Positions 42,184 to 51,628 of a DNA stretch of 64,000 bases are shown piece after piece. The stretch is from Ariolimax columbianus (lineage: Eukaryota; Mollusca; Gastropoda; Stylommatophora; Arionidae), in assembly GCA_036924085.1 (NCBI GenBank), contig JAVGWX010000004.1:81174941-81238940 (forward strand). Direction: 5' to 3'. The notes beneath the pieces were generated by a model. It was not told the origin of the DNA and ran no database searches. It was given only the letters and a program-made list of their open reading frames with translations. The position numbers and the translations under genes were made by a program. Position 1 is the stretch's first letter. Each line of letters starts with the position of its first letter.

Positions 42184-42620
42184 AATGGCGACTCAGTGGT
42201 CTCGTGGTAAGGTGTCCGCTTTGGGTGCCGGAGGACGGGTGTTCGAATCAAGGTGGTGACCGGGATTTTTTTCACGTGGATCTTCTGATAAAATTCCCCT
42301 GAGCTCTGGGAAGTGAGATCAGACTCCCGTCGTCAGTGTCGTGCACGTTAAAAATTCCTTGGTAGATGGAAATCGAAAAGAGTGGGCTTGACGGCCGCTG
42401 CCGGGACAAAATTCAAATTCAAAATATTTCCAAGTTATTTACACCTTTCCCTAGGTAGTTTGTTACGAGCATGGCGCTTAACTGGCTGCGGGTCTACTGT
42501 CTCAAGTGTTTGAGTCTATTCAGATGGACTCGCACATCTGTAAAAACCACCTTTCAAGAAACCTGTTGTATACAAACTGTTGACTCTTCTAAACCAGTAT
42601 AAAGACGTTAAGTTAAATAG
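42184..42620 (+). mobile_element. SINE-A, near full-length copy
   Basis: The tRNA-like head has GTGGTCTCGTGGTAAGGTG (box A) and GTGTTCGAATCA (box B). The body carries GGATCTTCTGATAAAATTCC and GTGTCGTGCACGTTAAAAAT, then ATGGCGCTTAACTGGCTGCG. The 3' end is TGTTGTATACAAACTGTTGA, CTCTTCTAAACCAGTATAAA and GACGTTAAGTTAA. That terminus is shared with the CR1-like fragment that follows. Confidence 0.88.
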
Positions 42621-42639
42621 CAGCACAAAGCTAGCTTAC

Positions 42640-42831
42640 CCGTGAAGACAACAACACTGATATTAGGAAATTTTTTTTAGTCAGAGTGTGGCAAATGCTT
42701 GGAATGCATTGCCACATGATGTGGCGAGCGGAAGTAGTATCAGTTAATGCATTCAAAAATTCATTGGATGATCAGTAATTTTTAGTACCGTGACGTGGAA
42801 TAAACTGGTTGTATACAGACTCTGTATATTC
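42640..42831 (+). pseudogene. CR1/L2-like LINE 3' ORF end
   Basis: A frame encodes 'IRKFFFSQSVANAWNALPHD', 'VASGSSIS', then (shifted) 'NAFKNSLDD' and a stop. The 'FFS-RV-N-WN-LP--VV.A-SVN-FK--LD' signature is the conserved C-terminus of CR1/L2-clade LINE ORF2. Its 3' UTR has AAACTGGTTGTATACAGACT, also found in SINE-A. Confidence 0.82.
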
Positions 42832-42998
42832 TTCTTTTTCTGCGTTCGTTCTCAATCTCCCGCTACCAAGCCATGAACAGGGCTTTGCAAGTAGCTGGAT
42901 GTAGTCCGGAGAACAGAATGCGTTGTGTCGCTAGTTTACAGCTTGACTGTGATATTTGCACCTTTCTGTCCGACACATCTGTCTTTGGCAGCATAGCT
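42832..42998 (-). mobile_element. SINE-D, partial copy inserted in the CR1-like tail
   Basis: The minus strand has the SINE-D 3' half: GACAGAAAGGTGCAAATATC, CAGTCAAGCTGTAAACTAGC, GCGGGAGATTGAGAACGAAC, GCAGAAAAAGAAG. The CR1/SINE-A terminal module is split: ...CAGACTCTG lies left and CTTTCTAAACCAGAATAATG right of it. Confidence 0.88.
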
Positions 42999-43224
42999 TT
43001 CTAAACCAGAATAATGAAGTCAAGTTAAGCTGAGTTGAAGCCCACTATACACAAATGTAACAGGATATCGAAGTCATACAAGTTGAAACATCAATAAATG
43101 ACCTCACAGCTGGACAACATAATTTATGTTCAAATAAAGTCATCGTCATGGAGGAGGATGAAGAAGAATTAGAAGATGATTAAGAAGAAATCAAAAAGAT
43201 GGAAATTGTCTGTAAAAGCGAACT

Positions 43225-43345
43225 GCCACACTGAATATAATCGACAAAAACGACCCAGAATATTCGTGGCTGCACCCATAAACAAATGAATCGGCAACAA
43301 ATGTTGTCAAGAATGGTGAAGCTTATATCTAAGTCTCCTGTCCTG
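43225..43345 (+). pseudogene. I-type RNase H first-motif fragment
   Basis: A plus frame reads 'PEYSWLHP', a stop, then 'TNESATNVVKNGEAYI', aligning with the 'W-HAYTDGSATNAVKNGGAGVYI' motif of molluscan I-type RNase H. The catalytic Asp has become Asn. Confidence 0.65.
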
Positions 43346-43524
43346 AAAACCATTTTCAGACAAGAAGTATTCTAATTATTATATTCTGCTCTAGTTAGTT
43401 TTCCTAAAAATCGTTGAGCGCTGAGCACTCAAAGAGATGATGATCTACGATTTCATATGGGTGTGTATACAGCTGGCACTGAGGAGTATGTTGTGGTTGG
43501 ATTCTGTTCATGTATTGGTTTAAG

Positions 43525-43640
43525 TATGTCAGAGACTTTATTTTCGTGATCACTGCTGCCGGCTATTAATTATGTCAGAGACTTTATTTTCGGGATCATT
43601 GCCACCGGCTATTAAGTATGTCAGAGACTTTATTTTACTT
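43525..43640. repeat. 46-bp tandem repeat, 2.5 units
   Basis: TATGTCAGAGACTTTATTTT occurs at 43525, 43571 and 43617. Confidence 0.95.
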
Positions 43641-43814
43641 GGTCTGCGTGTTGCATACACATGGTGACATCTGCTCTTTTCTTTGTTGCATAATATGACT
43701 ACACATCCGCTAACAGTTTACATATGGGGTAGACTAGAGCGTGTCGAGATGTTGCTTGTTTAAGCTGTTCGTGCTAAGTTAACGCTATTTTAGTATTTGC
43801 TCGTAGTGGCTCTT

Positions 43815-43928
43815 TGAGGAGCGCGGTAGCGCAGTGGTTTACGTATGATCCACTGGCGTCCCAGTCAGGCGATCAGGGTTCAATCGTCAGTTGGTGCTCC
43901 TATGGTCGACCTAGTCACATAAATTTAC
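43815..43928 (+). mobile_element. tRNA-derived SINE head and body
   Basis: GAGCGCGGTAGCGCAGTGG (box A) and CAGGGTTCAATCGTC (box B) form a tRNA-like head. GTCGACCTAGTCACATAAAT follows, comparable to the GTCGACCCAG module of SINE-B. Its 3' end runs into a 47-bp array. Confidence 0.8.
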
Positions 43929-44263
43929 TATGTGCCGTTGGTTACAAAATAACAACGGCCTAACACCATACGTCCTATGTACCGTTGGTTACAAAATAAA
44001 ACCGACCTAACACCATACGTCCTATGTGCCGTTTGTTACAAAATAACAACGGCCAAACACCATACGTCCCATGTGCCGTTGGTTACAAAATAACACCGGC
44101 CTAACACCATGCGTCCTATGCGCCGTTGGTTACAAAATAACACCGGCCTAACACCATACGTCCCATGTGCCGTTGGTTACAAAATAACACCGGCCTAACA
44201 CCATGCGTCCTATGCGCCGTTGGTTACAAAATAACACCGGCCTAACACCATACGTCCTATATA
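43929..44263. repeat. 47-bp minisatellite grown from the SINE 3' end, ~7 units
   Basis: The unit is TATGTGCCGTTGGTTACAAA, ATAACACCGGCCTAACACCA, TACGTCC. The first unit is continuous with the SINE body. Confidence 0.95.
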
Positions 44264-44319
44264 ACCGGATCTTTACTTGAGTGGCACTTCTTACTTCTCG
44301 AAGCAACTGAGAAGGTGTA

Positions 44320-44475
44320 ATGTGGACAGTGAACTAGCTCCCTAGACTGGGATTACAGTGTGACAGTAGTTCGAGTCCACGGACGGAACGAACAAACATG
44401 CGTGACCTCCAGTCGACCCATCTGTAAATGGATACCTGATGTATGAGTTATGGTAGGTACAAACAGCAAGGAAGA
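44320..44475 (+). mobile_element. SINE-B copy with tRNA-like head
   Basis: AACTAGCTCCCTAGACTGGG, box B AGTTCGAGTCCACGGACGG, then TCCAGTCGACCCATCTGTAA and ATGGATACCTGATGTATGAG. It is the plus-strand counterpart of 36285-36490. Confidence 0.85.
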
Positions 44476-44930
44476 AAACTGACCCCGCCCCCCCCCCTCC
44501 AATAAAACCATAACAACCACCCTCTCCACCCTCCCCAAGCCTTTATCTTCAATGTTCCTCAGTTAGCTCACCATTATATGGACTACAGCGTCGATCCCTT
44601 CCACGTTGACCTGACTGCTGGGATCCAGTCTGTTTCTAGGAGAACGAGCGAGGATGTGAGGTGGGGAATCTTGATCAGTGTGTTTTAACTGTCTGGTTGC
44701 TCTTAGCTTCTAGATTGGGAAATTTGCTCTTAGCTTCTGGTATGTCTAGATTGGGAAATTTATACTGGTCACTGTCACTAGACACATGCGCTCTGCTCGA
44801 TCCACTCTGCAGCTGTGACATTCACAGAATAATGTACAGTAAAATCACTGACGAAGACGATGTGGAAAATGAAGAACAATTGGAAGAGGATGATTCAGAA
44901 AAAATCAAGAAAATAAAATAAAGTGTAGAA
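44476..44930. other. unassigned; poly(C) at 44488
   Basis: A ~45-bp near-duplication (GCTCTTAGCTTCT...GATTGGGAAATTT) lies at 44698-44762. No gene is called. Confidence 0.5.
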
Positions 44931-44990
44931 GAAAAAGAAGAAGAAGAAGAAGAAGACAAATAAGAAGAAGAAGAAGAAGAAGAAGACAAA

Positions 44991-45021
<31 letters not shown>

Positions 45022-45800
45022 AGAAAGGGGGAAGAGGCTGAAGAGAAAAGATTAAAATGAAGAATAATAACAACGGCAACACAAACAATAACAGATAAAG
45101 CAATAGCAACAACAACAACACAGAGAAAAATAAGAAACACATGTCGAAGAAGAAGAAGGAGAAGAAGAAGAAGAATAATAAAAAAAACAAGAAGAACGAG
45201 ATGATGATGATGATGATGAAAGTAATGATGCCGTAAGAAAGAAGATGAAGTAGATTATGACGGTGATGATGACACTAACAATGATGTTTATAGAAGAAGC
45301 AGAAGAGGAAAAGAAGAAGAAGATGGTTATGGTGATTATGAAGATGATGATAATAACGGTGATTATGATGAAGATACCGATAATAATGATTATGAGGATG
45401 TAAAGAAGAACAGGAAAAAAAAGATAATTATGATGATGATGATAAGAGAAACAAGAAGCTGACGATAACGATCAAGATGATGATGATGTTGATGGTGATG
45501 AAGATGATAAATAATGATGATGCAAAGAAGAAAAAGATAATTATGATGATGATAATGATAATGAAAACGATAATAATGGCGATTATTGTGATGATGATCA
45601 TGATGATGGGGAAGAGGATGATGCAAAAAAGAATAAGAAGATAATGATGAAGATGATTATGATGATGATTTTGATGGTTATTGGAAGAACAAATAAGAAG
45701 AGAACGATTAAAAGGAATAACAAGAGGAAAAATAAAACAAAGAGCGTAAAAAAAGACGATGACGAAGATAATAAAGAAGTAATTTTACAAAATATATAGA
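44930..45800. repeat. GAA/GAT-rich purine tract
   Basis: About 870 bp of GAAGAAG, GATGATG and AATAATA simple sequence, with purines on the plus strand and Ser/Phe or His ORF artefacts on minus. Confidence 0.95.
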
Positions 45801-45884
45801 CGATGAAGAAAAGGAAGCCTCAGATGTAGATCAACACACAAAAATGAGATGGCCTGGAGAAGGTATTAAAACAACATTAGTGGT

Positions 45885-46265
45885 TGAACGGTGTTTGCCC
45901 GCCATAGATAAACTCTATCAGGCGAGATCAAGGGGTTGTCAAGTTGTGCTAAATATAGTGTCACCTTTGGGAATTCCCGTTTGTTCCGTGTTTATTGCTA
46001 GGAGATAAATATAGTGATATAAGATAGACATGAGGAAGTGGGACAGTACAGGTGGAGATGGATAGTAGGTGGGGATAGAAGGACTTTTGAGGAGGTTAAC
46101 GTGTAAGAATTTTGTTTTTAAGAAAGGAAGATCGAGGTTTAGGAGATTGACAGAAGGTGGGAGGGTGATCGTAGTAAAAATGGAGTGAGATATAGAGAGG
46201 AAAGGGTAGAGTGAGGTGTGGAAAGGGTATGGAGTGAGGTAATAAGTATCAGAGGTAAGGGGAAA
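45885..46265 (+). repeat. dispersed repeat H, copy 2
   Basis: TTGAACGGTGTTTGCCCGCC, ATAGATAAACTCTATCAGGC and GGGAATTCCCGTTTGTTCCG, GTGTTTATTGCT match copy 1 at 38640, and both follow a long purine tract. Confidence 0.85.
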
Positions 46266-46319
46266 AATTGTGAGGAACGAGTAAGTAGCCTTTTTCGGAC
46301 AAAACTAACTTTAGAATGA

Positions 46320-46770
46320 TGCTCCCTTAACTCAAATTAACTTAACTTCTTTATAATGGTTTAGAAGACTCTGCAGTCTGCATACAACCTGTTTTTATGA
46401 GGGGGGTTTATCTGATGTGCGAGCCCGTCTTAGAAGACTCACACTCTAGAGCCAAGTAGACTCGCAGCCAGTTAGGCGCCATCTGTGCCGCTCGTTACGA
46501 ACCACCTGGGGGAAGGTTTTGATAACTATGTATAAAAATGTAGCTATAATTTTTATTATTTTTGTCCGAGCATCGGCCGTTAAGACTACTCTTTGCGATT
46601 TCAAATTGACAAGGGATTTTGAACGTGCTCGACACTGGACACGTGAGTCCGATCTCACTACCAAGATAACAAGGGCATTTTTCGCAGAAGATCCACTTGA
46701 AAAACGTCCAGGTCTCCACCGTGATTCGAACCTGCGACCTCCGGCACCCGAGACAGACACTTTTCCTCGA
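46320..46770 (-). mobile_element. SINE-A, near full-length copy
   Basis: The minus strand has the head (GGTGCCGGAGGTCGCAGG, TTCGAATCACGGTGG), GGATCTTCTGCGAAAAATGC, GTGTCGAGCACGTTCAAAAT, then ATGGCGCCTAACTGGCTGCG. The terminus is GGTTGTATGCAGACTGCAGA, GTCTTCTAAACCATTATAAA and GAAGTTAAGTTAA. A poly(C)/CCCCCTT run lies beyond the head. Confidence 0.88.
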
Positions 46771-46839
46771 GACCTCTGAGTCCATATCTCCCCCCCCCCC
46801 TTCCCCCCCCCCATCCCTCCCTCTAGTGAACCTCTTCTG

Positions 46840-47100
46840 AGTTTGTTTTTTCCACGTCTCTTTACGGTGTCGTCGCTACTCCTCGCCGTGTTGTAAGAGA
46901 TGTGTTCGCCCATACTAATGGTCTCTTCAGATAGCACCTCCACATGAATGGGTCTGCAGCTTCGTCTTCCCAGAATGTCAGACGCATGTCCTGTGCCTTC
47001 CTGTCCTGTTTACACACGTCTTTGAACTTCGGCTGTGGTCGACGATTCTTCCTAGTCTTCGCTGACTTAAGAAAGTGCACGTGCTTGGGGGACCGCTGCC
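46840..47100 (-). pseudogene. LINE RT C-terminal fragment (KFKDVCK type)
   Basis: The minus strand encodes 'RRPQPKFKDVCKQDRKAQDM', 'WEDEAADPFMWRC', the conserved C-terminal block of a widespread LINE (RPQLRFKDVCKRDLK...W...A-DR--WR). The same family lies at 58.64-59.24 kb. Confidence 0.82.
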
Positions 47101-47131
47101 AGTATGAGCCTCCGCAATTGTTACCATGTTA

Positions 47132-47252
47132 GTTAGTTAGTCATTCAGTTAGTTGGTTGGTTGGTTGGCTGGTTGGTTGGTTTGTTGGTGGCTTGTTGGT
47201 TGCTTGGTTGGTTGGCTGGTTGGTTGGTTGGTTGGTTCGTTCGTTCTTTAGT
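47132..47252. repeat. (TTGG)n microsatellite
   Basis: TTGG/CTGG/TTAG units, about thirty in total. Confidence 0.96.
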
Positions 47253-47264
47253 TGGTGGGTTAGT

Positions 47265-47604
47265 TTCTATGCACATACTGTAAAGAGGCATTGGGAGCTT
47301 AAGTCGTCTGCTCTGCGCCAAGTGCGTTGCGTCGGTCAATGTGAGCCCGTGACGATGCACAATTACTCTAATAACATCTTTCCACCTGCTCCTTGCCCTA
47401 TAGCCAGTTCTACCAGCGTTTTAAGCTATCAGTGAAAGTTAATGAGGGTTATTTCTTGTGAGATGATCAAACCAACTTATTTTTGTGCCATGAACTGTAT
47501 TTTGCACGAGACGTAGTGCTGACCATACTGCGAATGTCATCGTGTCGTATTCTGTCTTTCCTGGTAACACCGATGACCTTCGTCAAATACTTCATTTCAC
47601 CATC
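47265..47604 (-). pseudogene. LINE RT C-terminal fragment
   Basis: Minus-strand frames contain 'KYLTKVIGVTRKDRIRHDDI', 'RSMVSTTSRAKY', and a 3' tail like that of the plus-strand fragment at 17.6-17.9 kb ('RNNDIRSMVGTTSCVEY'). Confidence 0.75.
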
Positions 47605-47607
47605 ATG

Positions 47608-48135
47608 TAGCATGCCCTTTATAGAACGTCGCTCCCATCACAGTCTGAAATAAACTCGTTCCCTTGCCAAAACTCCAACCTCCGCCACAGTCCTACCCAG
47701 GCATTCCAGGATATCTTGGTGCCATCGTCTTCTTGGTCTACCCCTGCCTGTTTTAAATGGCACCATACCTTCCCTAACTGTTCACTCGAGACCGTTGTGT
47801 CTCTTGATGTGACCAAAGTATTAACATTTTCTAGCCAAAATGGAATTGATAAACTAGTTCTCCTCTATGCTCAACTCTCGCTGAATGTCTACATTTGTCT
47901 TTTTCCTCTGTCAAGAGTACTCTGAGGATCTTTCTGTAACATTTTGACTCGAAGGATTCGTTTCTTTGTCTGGAAGTTTTGGTAATCGTTCATGATTCGC
48001 AGCCATAATGCCATAGAAAAAACACAGGCTCTGAGGACTGTTACTTTGATCGTTTTCTTGGTGCTCTGCCATAATTTCTTCAGGCTCTTCCGTTTCTGCA
48101 GTGCCATAGCTAGACTTCTTCTGATTTCTTTCGGG
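47608..48135 (-). pseudogene. LINE 3' fragment (family ending ATFYKGHAT)
   Basis: The minus strand reads 'SLKKLWQSTKKTIKVTVLRA', 'WLRIMNDYQNFQTKKRILRV', 'KMLQKDPQSTLDRGK', then shifted frames to 'GATFYKGHA'. It pairs with 28.51-29.03 kb. Confidence 0.82.
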
Positions 48136-48139
48136 CAGT

Positions 48140-48760
48140 CGCCATTTCGTCAGTTCATGTTACACGTCGAAATTCTACTCTCATGCATCCTAAACAGAGG
48201 CCATGTTTGGCATTGGTAGCACAGAGCCGGCATACATACTGTTTATCAGCTGTAGCTTTGTTGCCAAACTTAAGCTCGGGTGTCCCAGCAGTATTGATAG
48301 TTATAAGTACCCACAGATGCTTTCTGGCACCTAGTCTCGATTTCCCTGTCAATGCTATGGTCTGCCGAAAAAAATACTGCCCAAATACTTGAACTCATGG
48401 GCCTGTTGAAGAGCAATATCATTTACACGTATGTTAAGTGGTCGATGTGTTCTACCGATCCTCATAATTTTATTCTCGTTAATTCGCATATTATATTTAG
48501 CGCAGGCAGTCGCAAGCGCGTTCATATAATTTTCTAGTTTATTTGTATCGTCGAACATCAGACACTGACCTTCTGCGAAGAGTAATTCGTGTATTGAGTT
48601 GGGTTCTGCTTCAGATCTCTCAATTAACGTAATCATCAATGAAACGCCTAGGATGAATCGCAGACGCCGTATATGGAAAGTGGTTAGCCTTTGTTCATGT
48701 TTGGCAGAGGTTGCCCAAGATTCGCTACCGTATAGAAACATGCTGGTGACGCATGCGTAG
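48140..48760 (-). pseudogene. chimeric LINE RT fragment
   Basis: From right to left the minus strand encodes 'MFLYGSESWATSAKHEQRLT', 'TFHIRRLRFILGVSL' (a thumb/C-terminal block), then without a stop 'EPNSIHELLFAEGQCLMFDD', 'LENYMNALATACAKYNMRIN', 'HEFKYLGSIFFG' (a palm-to-thumb segment that should precede it). The order is inverted relative to a normal RT, so two fragments have been joined in frame. It continues to 48150 with 'GNKATADKQYVCRLCAT'. Confidence 0.75.
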
Positions 48761-48774
48761 TAAACTCACCATAG

Positions 48775-49265
48775 GCGTCTTAGTCTTTCCAGACCATGGG
48801 CGTGGCACCCTGTGAGTAGGCTCTCAGGGCGCAAGCCTGTGCGCTGGATATGGAGACCCTGAACTGCCCAAACTGCAGGGTTCCCCTCTCTGCCTCGCTT
48901 GTGTAATCCAAAGGAATGCAAAGCATGACAATTTGGTAAAAGCTCAGCTGCAGGAGCTGCCGGAATGAGTTTGCAATTTTTGAACCGTCTGCCTTAGGTG
49001 CTACCACTCAGGATTTTCTGTCTGGGTTTACTTCCGTATCCCTTTCCTCTCCCGAGGTTTCCATCAGGCAGTGCAGTTGTAGCCCGCGGATGCTAGTTGC
49101 TCGAGACATCCGATAATACTCTCATTGTACCAGGACTAGTCAGCACATCGGGGGACTTGTAGGTCTTCAAATCAGAGTTCCTTCTCTCCTGAACAGTGAA
49201 TCCAGCGGCGATCTCTACACCTTGAAAGGAGAGGCTATATCAGAAGCTTCACTTTTTTTTTACGA
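48775..49265 (-). mobile_element. dispersed element E, copy 2
   Basis: The minus strand carries both blocks of copy 1 (39.88-40.64 kb) and adds the 3' part CTTTGCATTCCTTTGGATTA, GCGAGGCAGAGAGGGGAACC, AAGACTAAGACGCCTATG, which is also present in copy 1 at 40500-40610 in diverged form. Length ~490 bp. Confidence 0.8.
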
Positions 49266-49267
49266 GC

Positions 49268-49400
49268 GGGACCATAACATCAACATCACCAATAAGATCA
49301 ATGGCAAAAACAACATAAACACTAACGAAAGCTACAAGAATAGCATGAACAACAACAACAACGCAAGTAACATCAACAACATCAACATAAACATCACCAA
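49268..49400 (+). repeat. AAC/ATC-rich segment, inverted copy of 51.86-52.00 kb
   Basis: The translated series NINITNKINGKNNINTNESY and KNSMNNNNNASNINNININI is almost identical to the minus-strand reading of 51860-51995. The non-repetitive core (ESYKNSM) shows true homology and not just similar simple sequence. Confidence 0.88.
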
Positions 49401-49499
49401 TTTAACGACGTCCAACCTAGACCTCGCAACCACCCCCCACCCCCCCCCCCCCCCCCCCACCCCCTCTTTTACCCCGCATTTCCGCCGATGTAGTAAACT

Positions 49500-49690
49500 A
49501 TGACCTTGGCATTAGTTCCAAGTTTGGTATTTCCAAAAAAAATGCAAAGTGAAAACGCACAAATATCGCATTTGCTTTGCTAATGCGATTGTCAATTTCA
49601 GAGTCTAAAGATTGTTTGTTGCTGAGGATAGACCCCAGGTACGTAAAATGTTGTGATAACTGCAAAATCATCAACAAATAACAAGACCTT
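49500..49690 (-). pseudogene. LINE RT thumb fragment
   Basis: The minus strand encodes 'SQHFTYLGSILSNKQSLDSE', 'IDNRISKANAIFVRFH', the block just after the RT palm. A poly(C) run lies at 49437-49462, upstream on plus. Confidence 0.82.
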
Positions 49691-49849
49691 GAGAGTGACC
49701 TTCCTGATTTTCGTGTCTGCCTTGAGCCTGGCAAGATTAAACAGCCAACCAACCAATCTAGTGGGAAGTCAAACAACCTCCTTTGTATTACAAAATGCAA
49801 ATTTCACGAGCAGAGCAAAGATCCCAATTAAAGTTAGGCAGCCTGGACG

Positions 49850-50135
49850 CGGCCATGTTTAACGCCACTGATGGCCAGACCGCAGCCTTGTTGAACGTCA
49901 CTATAGACCGTGACGTGCCTTGTTTAACAACAATAGAGACCATGACGCAGCCTTGTTCAACAACACTGATGGCCAGGCCGCAGCCTTGTTTAACACAATG
50001 GAGACCAGGCCGCAGCCTTGTTTAACGCCAATGGAGACCATGACACAGTCTTGTTTAAACACCACTCCAGACCAGGCCGCAGCCTTGTTTAATACCAATG
50101 GTGACCAGGACGTAGCCTTGTTTAAGACCACTGGG
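49850..50135. repeat. ~38-bp minisatellite, left part
   Basis: Units of the form CCAGGCCGCAGCCTTGTTTA plus AC-CAATGGAGA. The array continues at 50490-50530 on the other side of a VNTR-F insertion. Confidence 0.9.
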
Positions 50136-50489
50136 GAGTAACGTCTGGTCAGGAAAAATATACTGATCAGACATGTTAGTCAGGTTCAGGCAAAACATAC
50201 TGGACAAGACCATCACCTTGGCTTCCTCGTAGCCCCTTCTGGAAACGGGCTGTTTTCACGGCAGCCTGGCTAACAAGGTGAGGGATCGATATGATTCACG
50301 CAGTAGTGAGCGATGCGCAGATGAAGCCAAGCATAGTACAACCGCCTGGATGTCCCCGGTCCACCTTCACCAGCACGCTCGGGATGTGAGGAAAGCTACG
50401 ACAACCGCCACTTAATGTTCTTTTTAGAGCGTACTAAAGAGTAATTCTACTCATTATGGGCATTTAACAACAACAACAACAACAACAAT
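50136..50489 (+). mobile_element. VNTR-F element, copy F3 (short head)
   Basis: It starts TAACGTCTGGTCAGGAAAAA and has only ~1.5 head units (ACTGATCAGACATGTTAGTC, AGGTTCAGGCAAAACATAC). The body is complete (GACAAGACCATCACC, GCAGCCTGGCTAACAAGGTG, AGCACGCTCGGGATGTGAGG, CTACTCATTATGGGCATTT) and the tail is (AAC)8. It sits in the 38-bp minisatellite. Confidence 0.9.
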
Positions 50490-50544
50490 ACTGGTGGACA
50501 GGACGCTACCCTGTTTAACGCCACTGGAGACCATTTAATATATT

Positions 50545-50720
50545 GAATGTGGTTTTTGGAAAGTCCGTCCGTGCTAACCAGATCAAATGCCTTTGTCAGG
50601 TCAGTGAAGGCCATATAAAAGGACGTATGTTCTCTTTTCTTTTCCTTGAGTTACCAGAGTCAATTGTTAATCTCCGAGATCGAAATCAGTTTTGTGACCC
50701 AGGTTACAAAAGCTCAGCAG
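50545..50720 (-). pseudogene. LINE RT motif-A fragment
   Basis: A minus frame reads 'FYMAFTDLTKAFDLVSTDGL', 'SKNHIQYI', matching the 'F-DL-KAFD-V-R-GL' motif A of LINE RTs. Only ~40 residues are recognisable. Confidence 0.72.
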
Positions 50721-50984
50721 TTTTTTTGTAGCCAATTTAAATAACAATAATCAACGATTTATCCAACACCACTGAGCAGCGACAAATTCATGTAGTCACT
50801 TCTATCATCACCTTTTGTTTTTTTGGACAATGTTAAAACCGCTCATCTCTCATATTTTGAGGTACAACGGCCTCTTTTCAACATTTGTAAGCATCAAGTG
50901 CAGCAGTGCGAAGAGTTGATGTTGTAGTTGATGCTGTTGATTATGTTCTTGGTGATGTTGTTGATAGTGCCGTTGATAGTGTTC

Positions 50985-51160
50985 ACGAGGTAGCCTCGTA
51001 GCGCGGTGGTTAGCGAGCTGGCTTCGCATCTGAGTGGTCCTGGGTTCATTTTCTGGGTGCCAGTTGAGGCGGAAATGGGTTGTTTTTTTCACACCGCAAC
51101 AGTTCCCGGGTCGACCCAGTCTTAAATTGGTACCGGTTCAGTGCGGAAAGTAAAAGCGGC
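50985..51160 (+). mobile_element. tRNA-derived SINE with SINE-B 3' module
   Basis: TAGCGCGGTGGTTAGCGAG (box A) and GGTCCTGGGTTCATTTTC (box B-like) form the head. CGGGTCGACCCAGTCTTAAA and TTGGTACCGG form the 3' module shared with SINE-B. Confidence 0.82.
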
Positions 51161-51234
51161 GAGGGAAAGGAGCCTTTGAAATGTGAGCTCGCTAACATCT
51201 CATACCTGCGGCAGTAAGTAATGCTATTTGTTAT

Positions 51235-51428
51235 GTTACTTTAGTGTTGTTGATAATGTTGTTATTGATGTTGTTGATATTGTTGTTGATGATGTTGATG
51301 TTGTTGTTATTTTGTTGTTGTTCATGTCATTGTTATTGGTGCTGCTATTGAGGTTGTTGATGTTGTGTTCATTTTGTTGTTCATATTATTTATGTACTTA
51401 TTGATGTAATTATTTAAGTTGTGGTTGA

Positions 51429-51472
<44 letters not shown>

Positions 51473-51502
51473 ATGCTGTTGTTGATGTTGTTGATGTTGA
51501 TA

Positions 51503-51541
<39 letters not shown>

Positions 51542-51587
51542 ATGCTGTTGTTGATGTTGTTGATGTTGATATTGATGTTGTTGATGC

Positions 51588-51628
<41 letters not shown>

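Noticed and set aside
46446..46943. 165-codon minus-strand ORF
   Set aside because: It is the fortuitous reading of SINE-A plus a poly(C) tract and flanking debris.
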